NCBI RefSeq assembly: GCF_963678635.1
Contig: NC_087067.1
Location: forward strand, 59,692,594 to 59,756,593
DNA length: 64,000 bases
Source: Symsagittifera roscoffensis
Lineage: Eukaryota > Xenacoelomorpha > Acoela > Convolutidae
Direction: 5' to 3'
Shown: positions 23,566 through 34,532 of the stretch, in pieces
How the letters are laid out: each line of letters begins with the position of its first letter
Numbering within the stretch: the first letter of the stretch is position 1
Translations under genes and position numbers: made by a program
Notes under the pieces: model-generated
Seen by the model: only the letters and a program-made list of their open reading frames with translations
Told to the model about the DNA's origin: nothing
Database searches by the model: none

Positions 23566-26500
23566 TGCTACATAGTGCGTAAATGCATCAACAATGACCA
23601 TAATATAGGAATTTCCTTCAGAGGATGGTGAAATTGGTCCTTTTGTGTCGAATGAAATTCTATGGTTGAAATATAGACTTTGTCCTTTAAAATCTTGTTT
23701 CTGTGCTAATTGCTTTTGATTTGGATAAGACTTGTTTAATTGACATATTATACAATCGTTGCATAAAACTTTTATCCAAATTGGAGCGTTTGGAAAATAA
23801 AAATTTTGTGTAAAATTTGAGTATGTCTTTTCTGATCCTGAACGTCCTTTTGTATTTTGTGTATAGGAGATGTTGAATGCCATCAACATCATACTTATGA
23901 GAAGACAGGGGACTTTAAAATCATCTAATTGATATTCTAAAAGATCTGTTTTTTCGTTAATTGTTGTGTTGTTAAATTTTCGAAAATATCGGAGGAGTGT
24001 TTTGTTTCCTAAAATTGTTGTATCAGCTTTTGCTGGTTTTGTTTTTTATGTGTGACATGATTTTAGTTGTCTTATTACTGGTTCAAGGTTTTGGTATCGC
24101 TTTAAAAGTTCAAGTGTTATTTTTTCTGTTGGTGGTAGAAAAATATTGTCAATTTCTAGTTTTCATAGGGGGATTGTGTCAAGTGGGTCATGGAGATTAA
24201 AAACTTGATTTATCGTGTGTTTTGAGTCATTTATTTGTGGTCCTGATAAGTTTATTTCATCGGTTAAGTTCTCTTTTTCAATTAATGGGAAAAGGTTTTT
24301 TTTATGTGGTTGTTGTTTTATTTTCTTTTGTTGAGCGTTATTTTTTATCCAATGTGAGTATGGAATTGGTTTGAACGTAGATGTACCCAATAAATCAACT
24401 TCATAGTGATTATTTTGGGTATCTAGGGACAGTGGGAAATGTTGTAAATTATTTATTTGTGATTGATCAATGTCGGTTTTTACTGCATATTTGCATTCAA
24501 ATCGGGGTGACGTTTCATCTTTCGCGAGATAGAATTTAATATTTTTTGGTATTTCAACAGTAGTTTTTCGTGTAAGTAATTCTGGTGGTGTATTTCAGCT
24601 TAATGTGTCTGGTAACGCAAGGTTTTTTTCCTGCTGTCCAAACTATATGTAAATTTGGGAATTTCATTAAGATTAATTGAAATCTATAAACTCTATGATT
24701 TGGATTTGACTTTTGTGTAAAAAGAAATATAATTGGTTTATGATCTGTAAAAAAAACTGTTGGCTTTGATCCAAGTATCAGAAATTCATATTCTGTAAGT
24801 GTGTATATTATAGCTGTACATTCTCTCATTAGAGTGGAGAGTCGTAACTCAGCTTGTGTAAATAATCGTGAATTTGCTGATATAAGATTCATTTTATTTG
24901 TTCCACTATGTGATTGTAATAATGCTGCGCCGATGCCAAAATTTGAAGCATCGAACATTGCGTAGAATGGTTGGTTTGGATCTGGAATGGTGTTTGAAAT
25001 TTGTTCTGTTTAAAGTTTTTCAATTTCGTCAAATCGTTTTTGATGTTCATTGGTCCATTCAAAACTATTTTGTTGCCTTAGGATGTTATAGAAAGGTCTT
25101 AAGTATCATTGACTTTTGTAAACATATTTACTTAAGAAATTCAACATTCCAAGGAATTCTTGGATTTTCTTTTTGTTTGCATGTGGTTGGAGTTTTTGAA
25201 TTGCATCAATGCGTGGTTTTAAGGGAGCGTTAGTGTTTCGTTCAATATTATGTCCTAAAAAATTAACGCGTGTTAAGAAGAAATGTGATTTTTCTGGGGC
25301 TGCTTTCAGATTTTGGTTTTGAAGTATTTTGTGATATTGTTCCAAAACTGTAAACATTTTGTCTTTAGTTTGTGATTGCATGAAAACATCATCCAAATAT
25401 GTGATTGCATTTTTCTTGAGCATTAGTGGTTTAAAAATTTTACTCATGAAAGCTGAATAAGCTGCTGGTCCTATGAATATTCCATAGAATAATCGATTAA
25501 ATGCATATTGTTGATTTCCAATTACCTATTGTCTTAATCGTCTGGATTGTTCATCTAGTGGCATTTGGTTGTAAGCACTATTCATACCCGCGGTTGTGAA
25601 GTATTTACCATTAATCTTTGTTAAAATAACTTGTATTGGTTCCATAGGCCAATTACATTTTGATTCATCAATTAGTGAATTGAGATATCTAGCGTCTAAA
25701 ACTATTTTTAGTGATTCACCTTTTGCTAGGATGATAACAGGGTTGATAAATGTGTTACCTTTTGGTTGTTATTCTTTATTTACTGGTGATATAATTTCGT
25801 ATTGTTCTAAAATATTAAGTAATCTTTGACCTTGTCGTGTAAGTGAATTGGTACTTTGCGTGCGCTTTGTTTTTTGAAAACTGCGTCAGGTTTTAATGGA
25901 AGGTGTAAGGATGAGCTTATTTTTCTAACGTCAAATTTTGATGTTGCATTAAGTGACGAGTATTTTATTAGTTGTTTAGCTAATTTATCAAATTCATTTT
26001 GTGTTAGTTGTGAATGTTGAAAATTAAACATTGTTAAGAATTTTTGTTGTTATTTTGTATAATTTATTATGTTGAATGTTGGTTTGAAATATGGTTTTTT
26101 TTTGAAATATTCGGTATTTCTTTTTTCATTGCTTATTATATTATTTATGGACAATTCTTCATCAAGAATTGTTGATTGACAAATATCTAATAGTTGTAAT
26201 ATATTATTAACTCTGTATGCTATTTCTTTCACAGGTGAAGTTGTAGCATTTGTTTCACAATATCCTAGGGGTAGTGTTTTTCTATTTGGTGTATTATTAT
26301 ACACGTGCAGTGAAATAGTATCAGAGTTTGTGTTTTTCACATACTTTATAGATGAGATGGTTTTTTTGAAAAATTTGTGAATGGGTCTAAATTCGAAATC
26401 TGACATGAAAAGTTGTTGTCTGTTTTGACTTTTGTCATACTGGTGAACTTGTTTTATTGAAAAAATATTTACGTTTCCTGATAACGGTTTCAGGTGTGTG
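23566..26500 (-). pseudogene. Tandem unit 2 (2,935 bp): partial integrase, RNase H, RT and linker
   Basis: In plus coordinates the unit holds: an integrase N-terminal half with the HHCC region and first catalytic Asp (23,569-24,150, cut at FTHYVA), a connector (24,163-24,390), RNase H (24,958-24,554, DASNFGIGAALLQ intact, no 135-bp deletion), RT (25,945-25,106, YLDD at 25,388-25,399), and the linker (26,406-26,050). At the left edge the integrase is fused in frame to protease-region sequence, giving a 130-aa chimeric open frame (23,892-23,500). The RT and linker part is almost identical to copy 1. The integrase-RNase H part is almost identical to copy 3. Confidence 0.88.
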
Positions 26501-29300
26501 TGCTACATAGTGCGTAAATGCATCAACAATGACCATAATATAGGAATTTCCTTCAGAGGATGGTGAAATTGGTCCTTTTGTGTCGAATGAAATTCTATGG
26601 TTGAAATATAGACTTTGTCCTTTAAAATCTTGTTTCTGTGCTAATTGCTTTTGATTTGGATAAGACTTGTTTAATTGACATATTATACAATCGTTGCATA
26701 AAACTTTTATCCAAATTGGAGCGTTTGGAAAATAAAAATTTTGTGTAAAATTTGAGTATGTCTTTTCTGATCCTGAACGTCCTTTTGTATTTTGTGTATA
26801 GGAGATGTTGAATGCCATCAACATCATACTTATGAGAAGACAGGGGACTTTAAAATCATCTAATTGATATTCTAAAAGATCTGTTTTTTCGTTAATTGTT
26901 GTGTTGTTAAATTTTCGAAAATATCGGAGGAGTGTTTTGTTTCCTAAAATTGTTGTATCAGCTTTTGCTGGTTTTGTTTTTTATGTGTGACATGATTTTA
27001 GTTGTCTTATTACTGGTTCAAGGTTTTGGTATCGCTTTAAAAGTTCAAGTGTTATTTTTTCTGTTGGTGGTAGAAAAATATTGTCAATTTCTAGTTTTCA
27101 TAGGGGGATTGTGTCAAGTGGGTCATGGAGATTAAAAACTTGATTTATCGTGTGTTTTGAGTCATTTATTTGTGGTCCTGATAAGTTTATTTCATCGGTT
27201 AAGTTCTCTTTTTCAATTAATGGGAAAAGGTTTTTTTTATGTGGTTGTTGTTTTATTTTCTTTTGTTGAGCGTTATTTTTTATCCAATGTGAGTATGGAA
27301 TTGGTTTGAACGTAGATGTACCCAATAAATCAACTTCATAGTGATTATTTTGGGTATCTAGGGACAGTGGGAAATGTTGTAAATTATTTATTTGTGATTG
27401 ATCAATGTCGGTTTTTACTGCATATTTGCATTCAAATCGGGGTGACGTTTCATCTTTCGCGAGATAGAATTTAATATTTTTTGGTATTTCAACAGTAGTT
27501 TTTCGTGTAAGTAATTCTGGTGGTGTATTTCAGCTTAATGTGTCTGGTAACGCAAGGTTTTTTTCCTGCTGTCCAAACTATATGTAAATTTGGGAATTTC
27601 ATTAAGATTAATTGAAATCTATAAACTCTATGATTTGGATTTGACTTTTGTGTAAAAAGAAATATAATTGGTTTATGATCTGTAAAAAAAATTGTTGGCT
27701 TTGATCCAAGTATCAGAAATTCATATTCTGTAAGTGTGTATATTATAGCTGTACATTCTCTCATTAGAGTGGAGAGTCGTAACTCAGCTTGTGTAAATAA
27801 TCGTGAATTTGCTGATATAAGATTCATTTTATTTGTTCCACTATGTGATTGTAATAATGCTGCGCCGATGCCAAAATTTGAAGCATCGAACATTGCGTAG
27901 AATGGTTGGTTTGGATCTGGAATGGTGTTTGAAATTTGTTCTGTTTAAAGTTTTTCAATTTCGTCAAATCGTGTTTGATGTTCAGTGGTCCATTCAAAAT
28001 TATTTTGTTGTCTTAGGATGTTATAGAAAGGTCTTAAGTATCATTGCATTTTGAAAACATATTTACTTAAGAAATTCAACATTCCAAGGAATTCTTGGGT
28101 TTTCTTTTTATTTGCAGGTGGTTGGAGTTTTTGGGATTTTAAGGGAGTGTTAGTGTTTCGTTCAATCTTATATCCTAAAAATTTAACGCGTGTTAAGAAG
28201 AAATGTGATTTTTCTGGGGCTGCTTTCAGATTTTGGTTTTGAAGTATTTTGTGATATTGTTCCAAAACTGTAAACATTTTGTCTTTAGTTTGTGATTGCA
28301 TGAAAACATCATCTAATTATGTGATTGCATTTTTCTTGAGCATTAGTGGTCTAAAAATTTTACTCATGAAAGCTGAAATCGATTAAATTCATATTGTTGA
28401 TTTCCAATTACAAATTGCGTTAATCGTCTGGATTGTTCATCTAGTGGCATTTGGTTCTAAGCACTATTCATATCTGCGGTTGTGAAGTATTTACCTTTAA
28501 TCTTTGTTAAAATAACTTGTATTGGTTCTATAGGCCAATTACATTTTGATTCATCAATTAGTGAATTGAGATATCTAGCGTCTAAAACTATTTTTAGTGA
28601 TTCACCTTTTGCTAGGATGATAACAGGGTTGATAAATGTGTTACCTTTTGGTTGTTCTTCTTTATTTATTGGTGATATAATTTCGTATTGTTCTAAAATA
28701 TTAAGTAATCTATTGACCTTGTCGTGTAAGTGAATTGGTACTTTGCTTGCGCTTTGTTTTTTGAAAACTGTGTCAGGTTTTAATGGAAGGTGTAAGGATG
28801 AGCTTATTTTTCCAACGTCAAATTTTGATGTTGCATTAAGTCACGAGTATTTTATTAGTTGTTTAGCTAATTTATCAAATTCATTTTGTGTTAGTTGTGA
28901 ATGTTGAAAATTAAACCTTGTTAAGAATTTTTGTTGTTCTTTTGTATAATTTGTTATGTTGAATGTTGGTTTAAAATATGGTTTTTTTTTTAAATAATTG
29001 GTATTTCTTTTTTCATTGCTTATTATATTATTTATGGACAATTCTTCATCAAGAATTGTTGATTGACAAATATCTAATAGTTGTAATTAATTATTAACTC
29101 TGTATGCTATTTCTTTCACAGGTGAAGTGGTAGCATTTGTTTCACAATATCCTAGGGGTAGTGTTTTTCTATTTGGTGTATTATTATACACTTGCAGTGA
29201 AATAATATCAGAATTTGTGTTTTTCACATACTTTATAGATGAGATGGTTATTTTGAAAAATTTGTGAATGGGTCTAAATTCGAAATCTGACATGAAAAGT
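26501..29300 (-). pseudogene. Tandem unit 3: partial integrase, RNase H, RT and linker
   Basis: It begins with the same integrase/protease-region fusion as unit 2 (130-aa frame 26,827-26,435). RNase H (27,893-27,489) is intact over its open part. From about 27,960 rightwards the sequence stops matching units 1 and 2 closely. The RT has a ~30-bp deletion in the thumb (TPLKSQKLQP), and the active-site box reads stop-Leu-Asp-Asp (28,308-28,319). Unlike units 1 and 2, it continues without a break into protease and Gag, so this is the parental register. Confidence 0.88.
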
Positions 29301-29392
29301 TGTTGTCTGTTTTGACTTTTGTCATACTGGTGAACTTGTTTTTTTGAAAAATTATTTACGTTTCCTGATAAAGGTTTCAGGTGTTTTCGTTC

Positions 29393-29900
29393 TTAATTAT
29401 AAATAGGGTAAAATTTTGAGCAAAATGGTGGTTGTTTGTTTAATCTTTGAAAGAATGTTAAGGCTGTGTTTTTCACTCTTGTATATTCATCTTTTATATG
29501 GAGTTTACTATTCAGAATGTTTATTCTGGGTATATATTTAGTGATGAATGGAATTCCAATGATATTGTGTTTAATATCAGTAATATGAACTGTTTGTTTG
29601 AATGGCTTGTTTAGAATTTTGTATTGTTCCATTGTTCTTGTGGGAACAAGGGACAATTGGATTTTTCCATAATTTACCAATGTCGATCCTTGTGCTGTTG
29701 CTAGTTTACTAGATGTTTCGAGGGGTTTTAGATTCGGATCTAGTGTTTTGATTTCACTCCATGTAGGGATGTTAATGATAATTGACTCTGCTCCTGAGTC
29801 TATTAAAAAATCAACTTCAAGATCTGGTGGTTGAAATTCTTTATTTTTCGGGCTTTCTAAGAGAAATGGGATTGTCCAAATTTTTTACTCGTGGTTGTTT
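29393..29900 (-). pseudogene. Retroviral-type aspartic protease, copy 3
   Basis: The protease would process Gag and Pol. The catalytic motif lies at 29,789-29,800 within VDFLIDSGAESIII, followed by IPTW and, in a separate open frame (29,680-29,393), the C-terminal part with SLVPTRTMEQYKI and HITDIKHNIIGIPF. Length fits a single-domain retroelement protease. The frame is broken between the two parts. Confidence 0.85.
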
Positions 29901-31287
29901 TTTTTTTGAATGTTTTGATAAATATGATTATTTGAGCATTGTTTTTCGTCATTTCTATTAGGTTTAATAACATTGTTAATTTCGTTTAGTTCTTGAGTAA
30001 TTTGTGAATTATTATTAATGGTCCCATATAATAATTATTCAAAAGTTCTAATTGATTTTCGTATATGTGTGAACTGAAGGGTTGTTCGTATATGATAGGT
30101 TCATAGTCATTTTCGACTGTTATCATATTTAGTATCATAGTATTATCTGTATCACTTTCAGTATCTGTTGATTCACAATTAATGTGGTTTAATTGTAATT
30201 CATTATTTTCGGTATTATCAAGACCTGGGGTGTCTGAAGTTGTTTCTTCGTTTGTTTGTACTTGATTGATTTGTCTTTGAAGCTTTGCTGTGTTACTTCT
30301 ATATCGATGTTGACAATCGGGGTAACGGTTAATATTCCTATGAGGTGACTGGGAATAATTTCTGTTATAACTAGAGTTCCGATTTCGTGAATTAATTCTT
30401 GATCTGTTCTGATAGTTATCATTTGATCTATGATAGTTTGATCTATTATATGAATTGTTTCGTGATATGTTGTTTGGATAATTTTGATTTCGATTATTTG
30501 AATTTCGATTCTATTCATATTGTTTGAATAGTGTCTATTTCTATTGTGTGATGAATTTCGTGACCTATTGTTGGAATAAGGTCTATTCCTTGAGTTTGAT
30601 TGGGAACTGGATGCAGAAACTAATTGTGTTGAGTTTGAATTTGATCGTGGATAGTTGATTCGACTATTCGATCGATTTTATCTGTTTTGTGAGAAATTTC
30701 GCGAATTTCTTTGTTCGGGTGATCTACCTCTATAACTAGAGTTATATACTGATTGATTTCTAGAATAATTTGAATTGCTTGGGAGTGGTTTTCCAGAGCT
30801 ATTATTACTGTGTATATTTTTGTTGGGTAGGTTTTGATCCTTTTTCATGTATTGATAAAATGGCTTAATTGGCTCTTTTTGCTTTGGTGGTTTATTTTGA
30901 TTGTCTTGCTGTTTTTGTCTACATTCGGAAATACTGTGTCCGTACCGTCAGCAATAATTTCACCATTTTTTTGAAAGATGGTTTGCCTTTGTAATTTGGG
31001 TTCCTTTCATAGATGTTTAAAACTTCAGTGATTTTTTCAGATAGGTCTACATATGATTCTTGTATATTGTTAATGTGCGCAGTTTTTGTTTCAATACGAT
31101 AAACATACTGTAATTTTAAATTCTCGGTTTCTTCGAGTTTCATTGTGATTTCTGCTTGTTCTAGTTTATCGACTAGTTTTCTGAAATCTAGATCTGGTTC
31201 TCGAATTGAGGAAGGATGAGATGCTCTTTTCCTTATAGCAATTTTTCTAAGTTGTGGTGTTAAGGTCATCATTAAAATTTCTGTCAA
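29901..31287 (-). pseudogene. Gag C-terminus: zinc knuckle plus Asn/Arg/Ser-rich tail, copy 3
   Basis: The open part (31,287-30,919) has a coiled, charged segment (DFRKLVDKLEQAEITMKLEE), then a CX2CX4HX4C knuckle at 30,962-30,921. The first Cys codon is TGA and a second TGA lies at 30,948-30,950. The remaining residues read YC, RYGHSISEC. Downstream is an Asn/Arg/Ser/Tyr-rich stretch (about 30,900-30,200) that fits RNA binding. It is read in a frame other than the longest open one, which is a shadow. An acidic Ser/Asp region follows. Confidence 0.8.
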
Positions 31288-31298
31288 TTTTGTATTTT

Positions 31299-31739
31299 TT
31301 AATCGTGTGTATTAAGTGGATATGCTTTTCGAACTAGTGTTTCAATTCGAATTGCTAGTTGTTGAATTGTTTCATTTGGTAATCTGCGAATTTCATTGCA
31401 TAAAACTCTTTGATGTTGTTTGTTTCGTTGAGAATGAAACATTTTTGAAAGTTCTTGTTTGAATCTTTTCCAATCTGATTTTATGTCTATAGGCAATACT
31501 GAAAACCATTTTTGGGCTGAGCCATCTAGTGTTGTTTGTTTTAACGCCGTGCGTCGATGTATCCAATTTTGATGGAGTGGTGTATTAATTGGTTCGGGTC
31601 CTATATTCAAAATTAAATTTGCTGTGACTGCATTTAGGTAATCTTCTACTGAGTTTTCAGGGTATGTTCCTGTGAATACCATTAATGGTTTATTAGATGT
31701 TACTGACGATCCTCCCATGAGGTATGGGTTCATCGTCAT
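31299..31739 (-). pseudogene. Gag capsid domain, copy 3
   Basis: An open frame of 146 aa matches the Ty3-type retrotrans_gag pattern: SVEDYLNAVTANL, then NWIHRRTALKQTTLDG, AQKWFSVLP, and DWKRFKQELSKMF, with NETIQQLAIRIETLV near the end. This domain would build the particle shell. The frame ends early, where the other copies also break, before the zinc knuckle. Confidence 0.9.
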
Positions 31740-32374
31740 TTGTAGTGACTTGCGGTATTTGGTATTTGTGAGAAATTTGTAAACTGATTTTTTGTTATTT
31801 TAAGTTGTTGTAGGTAGTATGGTAATGGTAGTTCATTTTGCATTTGGGTTGGTTGGTAGGAATGCATAGTCATTGGGTTTTGTGATTCTATAGGTTGAAA
31901 AGATTGTGTGTTAATTGAGTTTGGTATATGCATTGGTTGTTGATTCTGTATATCTGTTGGATTTTGTGGATGAATTTTCATATTTTGGGATGGTTGAGAT
32001 TGTCGTGGTCTTTGTGTGCAATATTCTTGTGTATATGGTGCAAAAATATCTGATTGATAATAATCATCATCATCAGATGATAAATAATTCGTGTAATGAG
32101 GTGTTTGTTGTTTATTCTTATTTTGTTGGAAAAATGGGTAATTTTCACTGTGATCTTTTGGAGGGTGTGAATTGTTTTGAAAAGTTACTGAATTGGTTGA
32201 TGTATTTGGGAGATTCCAATAGTGAGAGCATACGTGGTTGTTATTTTTTCGTCGAGGGTAATTTGTTTTTGATGAATGCGTGTAATTATAGTTATGTTCT
32301 GCAAAATTACTTCTTGTGAGTGTCTTTCGTGGTTTTGATGGTTTTGTCATTGGTCTATATGTCTGGTAATCCAT
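31736..32374 (-). pseudogene. Gag middle region, Asn/Gln/Pro/Ser-rich, copy 3
   Basis: A 212-aa frame starts MDYQTYRPMTKPSKPRKT and is rich in Asn, Gln, Pro, His and Thr, with an acidic patch SSDDDDYYQSD. It precedes the capsid domain and overlaps its open frame by four bases. It looks intrinsically disordered. The plus-strand lineage lacks this region through a deletion at about 47,498. No enzymatic motif is seen. The antisense open frame at 31,915-32,319 is a shadow. Confidence 0.7.
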
Positions 32375-33498
32375 ATGTGAATACTTAGGGGCAATCGAGG
32401 GTTTAACGCTTGATTGTAAGGTTACATGTGGTAATGTTGTATTTCTATTTTTTGGTGTTGCAAGGTTTGGATGTATCGGTGAGATACTTTGTTAAGTAGT
32501 TGTGACTGTTGTGTGGACTACTTCTTCATTTATGATTTGTGATGGTGTTTGAATATCTTGTTGTGTAAGATTTCTAGCTCCATTGAGGTTTTCATGATGT
32601 ATTACTGTTGAATTTAAGCTATTATTTTGTGTGTCGGGTAAAATTGTATTATAGTTTAAAGGTGTTGCACCGATTGTTAATGGTATTATTTTTACATAAT
32701 CTGGGTGAAGAGATATTGTATTTATTGCTTGACTTGAGATGTCTACTGGAAAATTTAAAAATACTGGATGAGACCATTCAGGGTCCCAAACGTAATCTGA
32801 TTGTTCTGCAATGACAGTGTCGTCATTGGTACTTTGGGGTCTAAAGTTTTTTCTTGCTTGTTCAGTTAAGTCGATATTGTGTGTGAAGTAATCAATTGTA
32901 AACCATGCTAATATTTTTTGTAAATCATGTTTAGTATTTTGTGAAACATCATTATTTGTAAAATTTTCACGAATTGCGTTTAAAAATGTTGAGAATGCGG
33001 CGATTTGGTTTCGATGATTACTTTTGTGTGTTTTGATGTTTGGACTGGTGATGTACTTTGAGCTTTTGTTCTTTCTAATATAGATAAATAAGTATATATT
33101 ATTGCAAAAACTTCGTTGGTGAATATCGAGTTTGCTCTATGTGAGTTGTGATATTGTATGCTTTTGATATATTCTGTGAATACATTTGAAAATTCTAAAT
33201 CAATATCGTCTGTTTGAATAACATATTTATTGTGTGATGTTCTTGGTATACTGATTTCTATGGTGTAGATTCCGTATTGTTGTGTTAGGTTACATATTTC
33301 TTTTAAATAATGTTCTATAATTTGTCTTTTGATTTTTATATCTGGGAATTCTAATTTGCATGGACTGATTCCTGGGTCAAACAAATTTACGAGTAAATTT
33401 TTGCAAAATCGTGTCTGTCCTCTATCATTTAGTGAATTTATAACAAAGGGAAAAACTGCTTCTTCGTCTGGACTTTCGTCACTTTGAGTGTTGCTCAT
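32375..33498 (-). pseudogene. Gag N-terminal region of unknown family, copy 3
   Basis: The first frame (33,498-32,980, 172 aa) starts MSNTQSDESPDEEAVFPF and contains QQYGIYTIEISIPRTSHNK and IQTDDIDLEFSNVF. A frameshift near 33,010 is followed by FSTFLNAIRENFTNNDVSQ, then YVWDPEWSHPVFLNFP, to about 32,496, where a TAA replaces the Gln found in copy 4. The same region is kept in the plus-strand lineage at about two-thirds amino-acid identity over ~70 residues, so it was under selection. Position suggests a matrix-like role, which is inference. I do not recognise the family. Confidence 0.65.
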
Positions 33499-34532
33499 TT
33501 TTTCGTTTGATAACTGTTAATATGTATTTATTATTATGTCTAATTGGTTGATTTCAATTGTGTAAATGTACTGGTTTGTGTTTATGTTTCTTTTTTATTC
33601 TGTTTTTTTTCCTTTTCTCGATGAAATTGAAGAAGTTTCTGAATCGGAAAAATATATTGGATCCTGGGTTGGATAATTTTTACTTATTGAATCTTCTATT
33701 TTGTATAGTGCATCTAGACTACTGACTTCTGATTCGGAGAATGCATTTCTATGTTTTGAAAATCTTTTTCGTGTTATCTGTCTTTGTTTGCTTAAAAATG
33801 GTCTTTTTAATGTTTGTCGTTTTGTGTGAACGTATTCAACTGTTTGTGCATGCGGGGTTATTACAAGATCGTATTTTTGATTGTCTATTTTGCAGTTGTG
33901 TATTACGATTGTTTGTTCGTTTCCTAAGTTTTTTCAATGACATAAGCTTTAGGATGATGGATGCTAAATTGTTTTTAGTGATTTTAATTTCCTAGACTGT
34001 TAGTCCTTACGATTTTTTGGTTAGCTTAACCTGGGTCTTTTTGTTCAGGGTTGGAGAGAAAAGTGTGTCGATTCCGGAGAATGACTTTACTTTCTCGTGG
34101 CTAGTATAAGCTAAGGTGTTAACTTACTTAATCTTACTTAGGGGTAGTGATTGTGTTCAAGGGTTGGAGACTAGTAAATCGATCCACAAGGTTCAGGTAT
34201 AATTAGAACGCAAGTAGTTCGTTAGATACTATTTCAAACTTACTAAGTTTAAGATTTACCCTGGGTCGTATAAGAGGAGGGGTCATGTGAAGGATGAATA
34301 AGCGAAGTTCTTCACTGTTTAGCTTAATTTGAATGGTTAATATTTTTTTTAAAAAAATTCTATTAGTCCTGGGTCTATTGAAAAGGTTCGGTAGTGAATC
34401 GACGTTTGAGGTCGTTAGACACTTGATAAGTGGGCGGGGAGAACAAAATTGTTCTTTGTGATCCAAGGATAAGCCTTGATGATCAGAATTTAAATTATAA
34501 AATAGAAAAGTAAATTAGATCCAAGGAAAGCC
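33499..34532 (-). other. 5' leader of the element, copy 3
   Basis: This ~1 kb lies upstream of Gag and is repeated in copies 4 and 5. It has four CCTGGGT(C/T) motifs on the plus strand (33,663, 34,030, 34,260, 34,368), i.e. (G/A)ACCCAGG in sense, and two small stem-loops with CAAGG/CCTTG stems (34,460-34,484 and 34,518-34,536). The second is cut by the duplication junction. A frame without ATG is listed separately. An 87-aa frame (34,466-34,203) is broken by A-tract length changes in the other copies and is not called. Confidence 0.6.
33595..33933 (-). CDS. Open frame without ATG in the 5' leader (doubtful)
   Basis: Between a TGA (33,934-33,936) and a TAA (33,595-33,597) there are 112 open codons with no Met. 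The product would be basic and hydrophilic, with PHAQTVEYVHTKRQTLKRPF, QRQITRKRFSKHRNAFSES and a Ser/Asp/Glu-rich tail. It is preserved in copies 4 (around 40,092-40,430) and 5 (around 42,283-42,621), apart from poly-A length changes at the very end. In the plus-strand lineage most of it is deleted, though a YFTDSET-like remnant remains near 46,890. It could be a spliced or frameshift-read piece or the old Gag N-terminus. It may also be chance. Confidence 0.3.
   Translation of the reverse strand, partial: KNLGNEQTIVIHNCKIDNQKYDLVITPHAQTVEYVHTKRQTLKRPFLSKQRQITRKRFSKHRNAFSESEVSSLDALYKIEDSISKNYPTQDPIYFSDSETSSISSRKGKKTE

Noticed and set aside
30919-30965. TGA read as Cys or selenocysteine in the zinc knuckle
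   Set aside because: The same TGA in two copies is explained by a recent 6.5-kb duplication; the plus lineage has AGT there, so a mutated TGC/TGT is simpler.
31915-32319. 134-aa plus-strand frame (also at 38,412-38,816)
   Set aside because: Antisense shadow of the Gag middle region; it exists twice only because the segment is duplicated.
33741-33995. 84-aa hydrophobic plus-strand frame, three copies
   Set aside because: Antisense of the leader open frame; hydrophobicity reflects the complement of A-rich codons.
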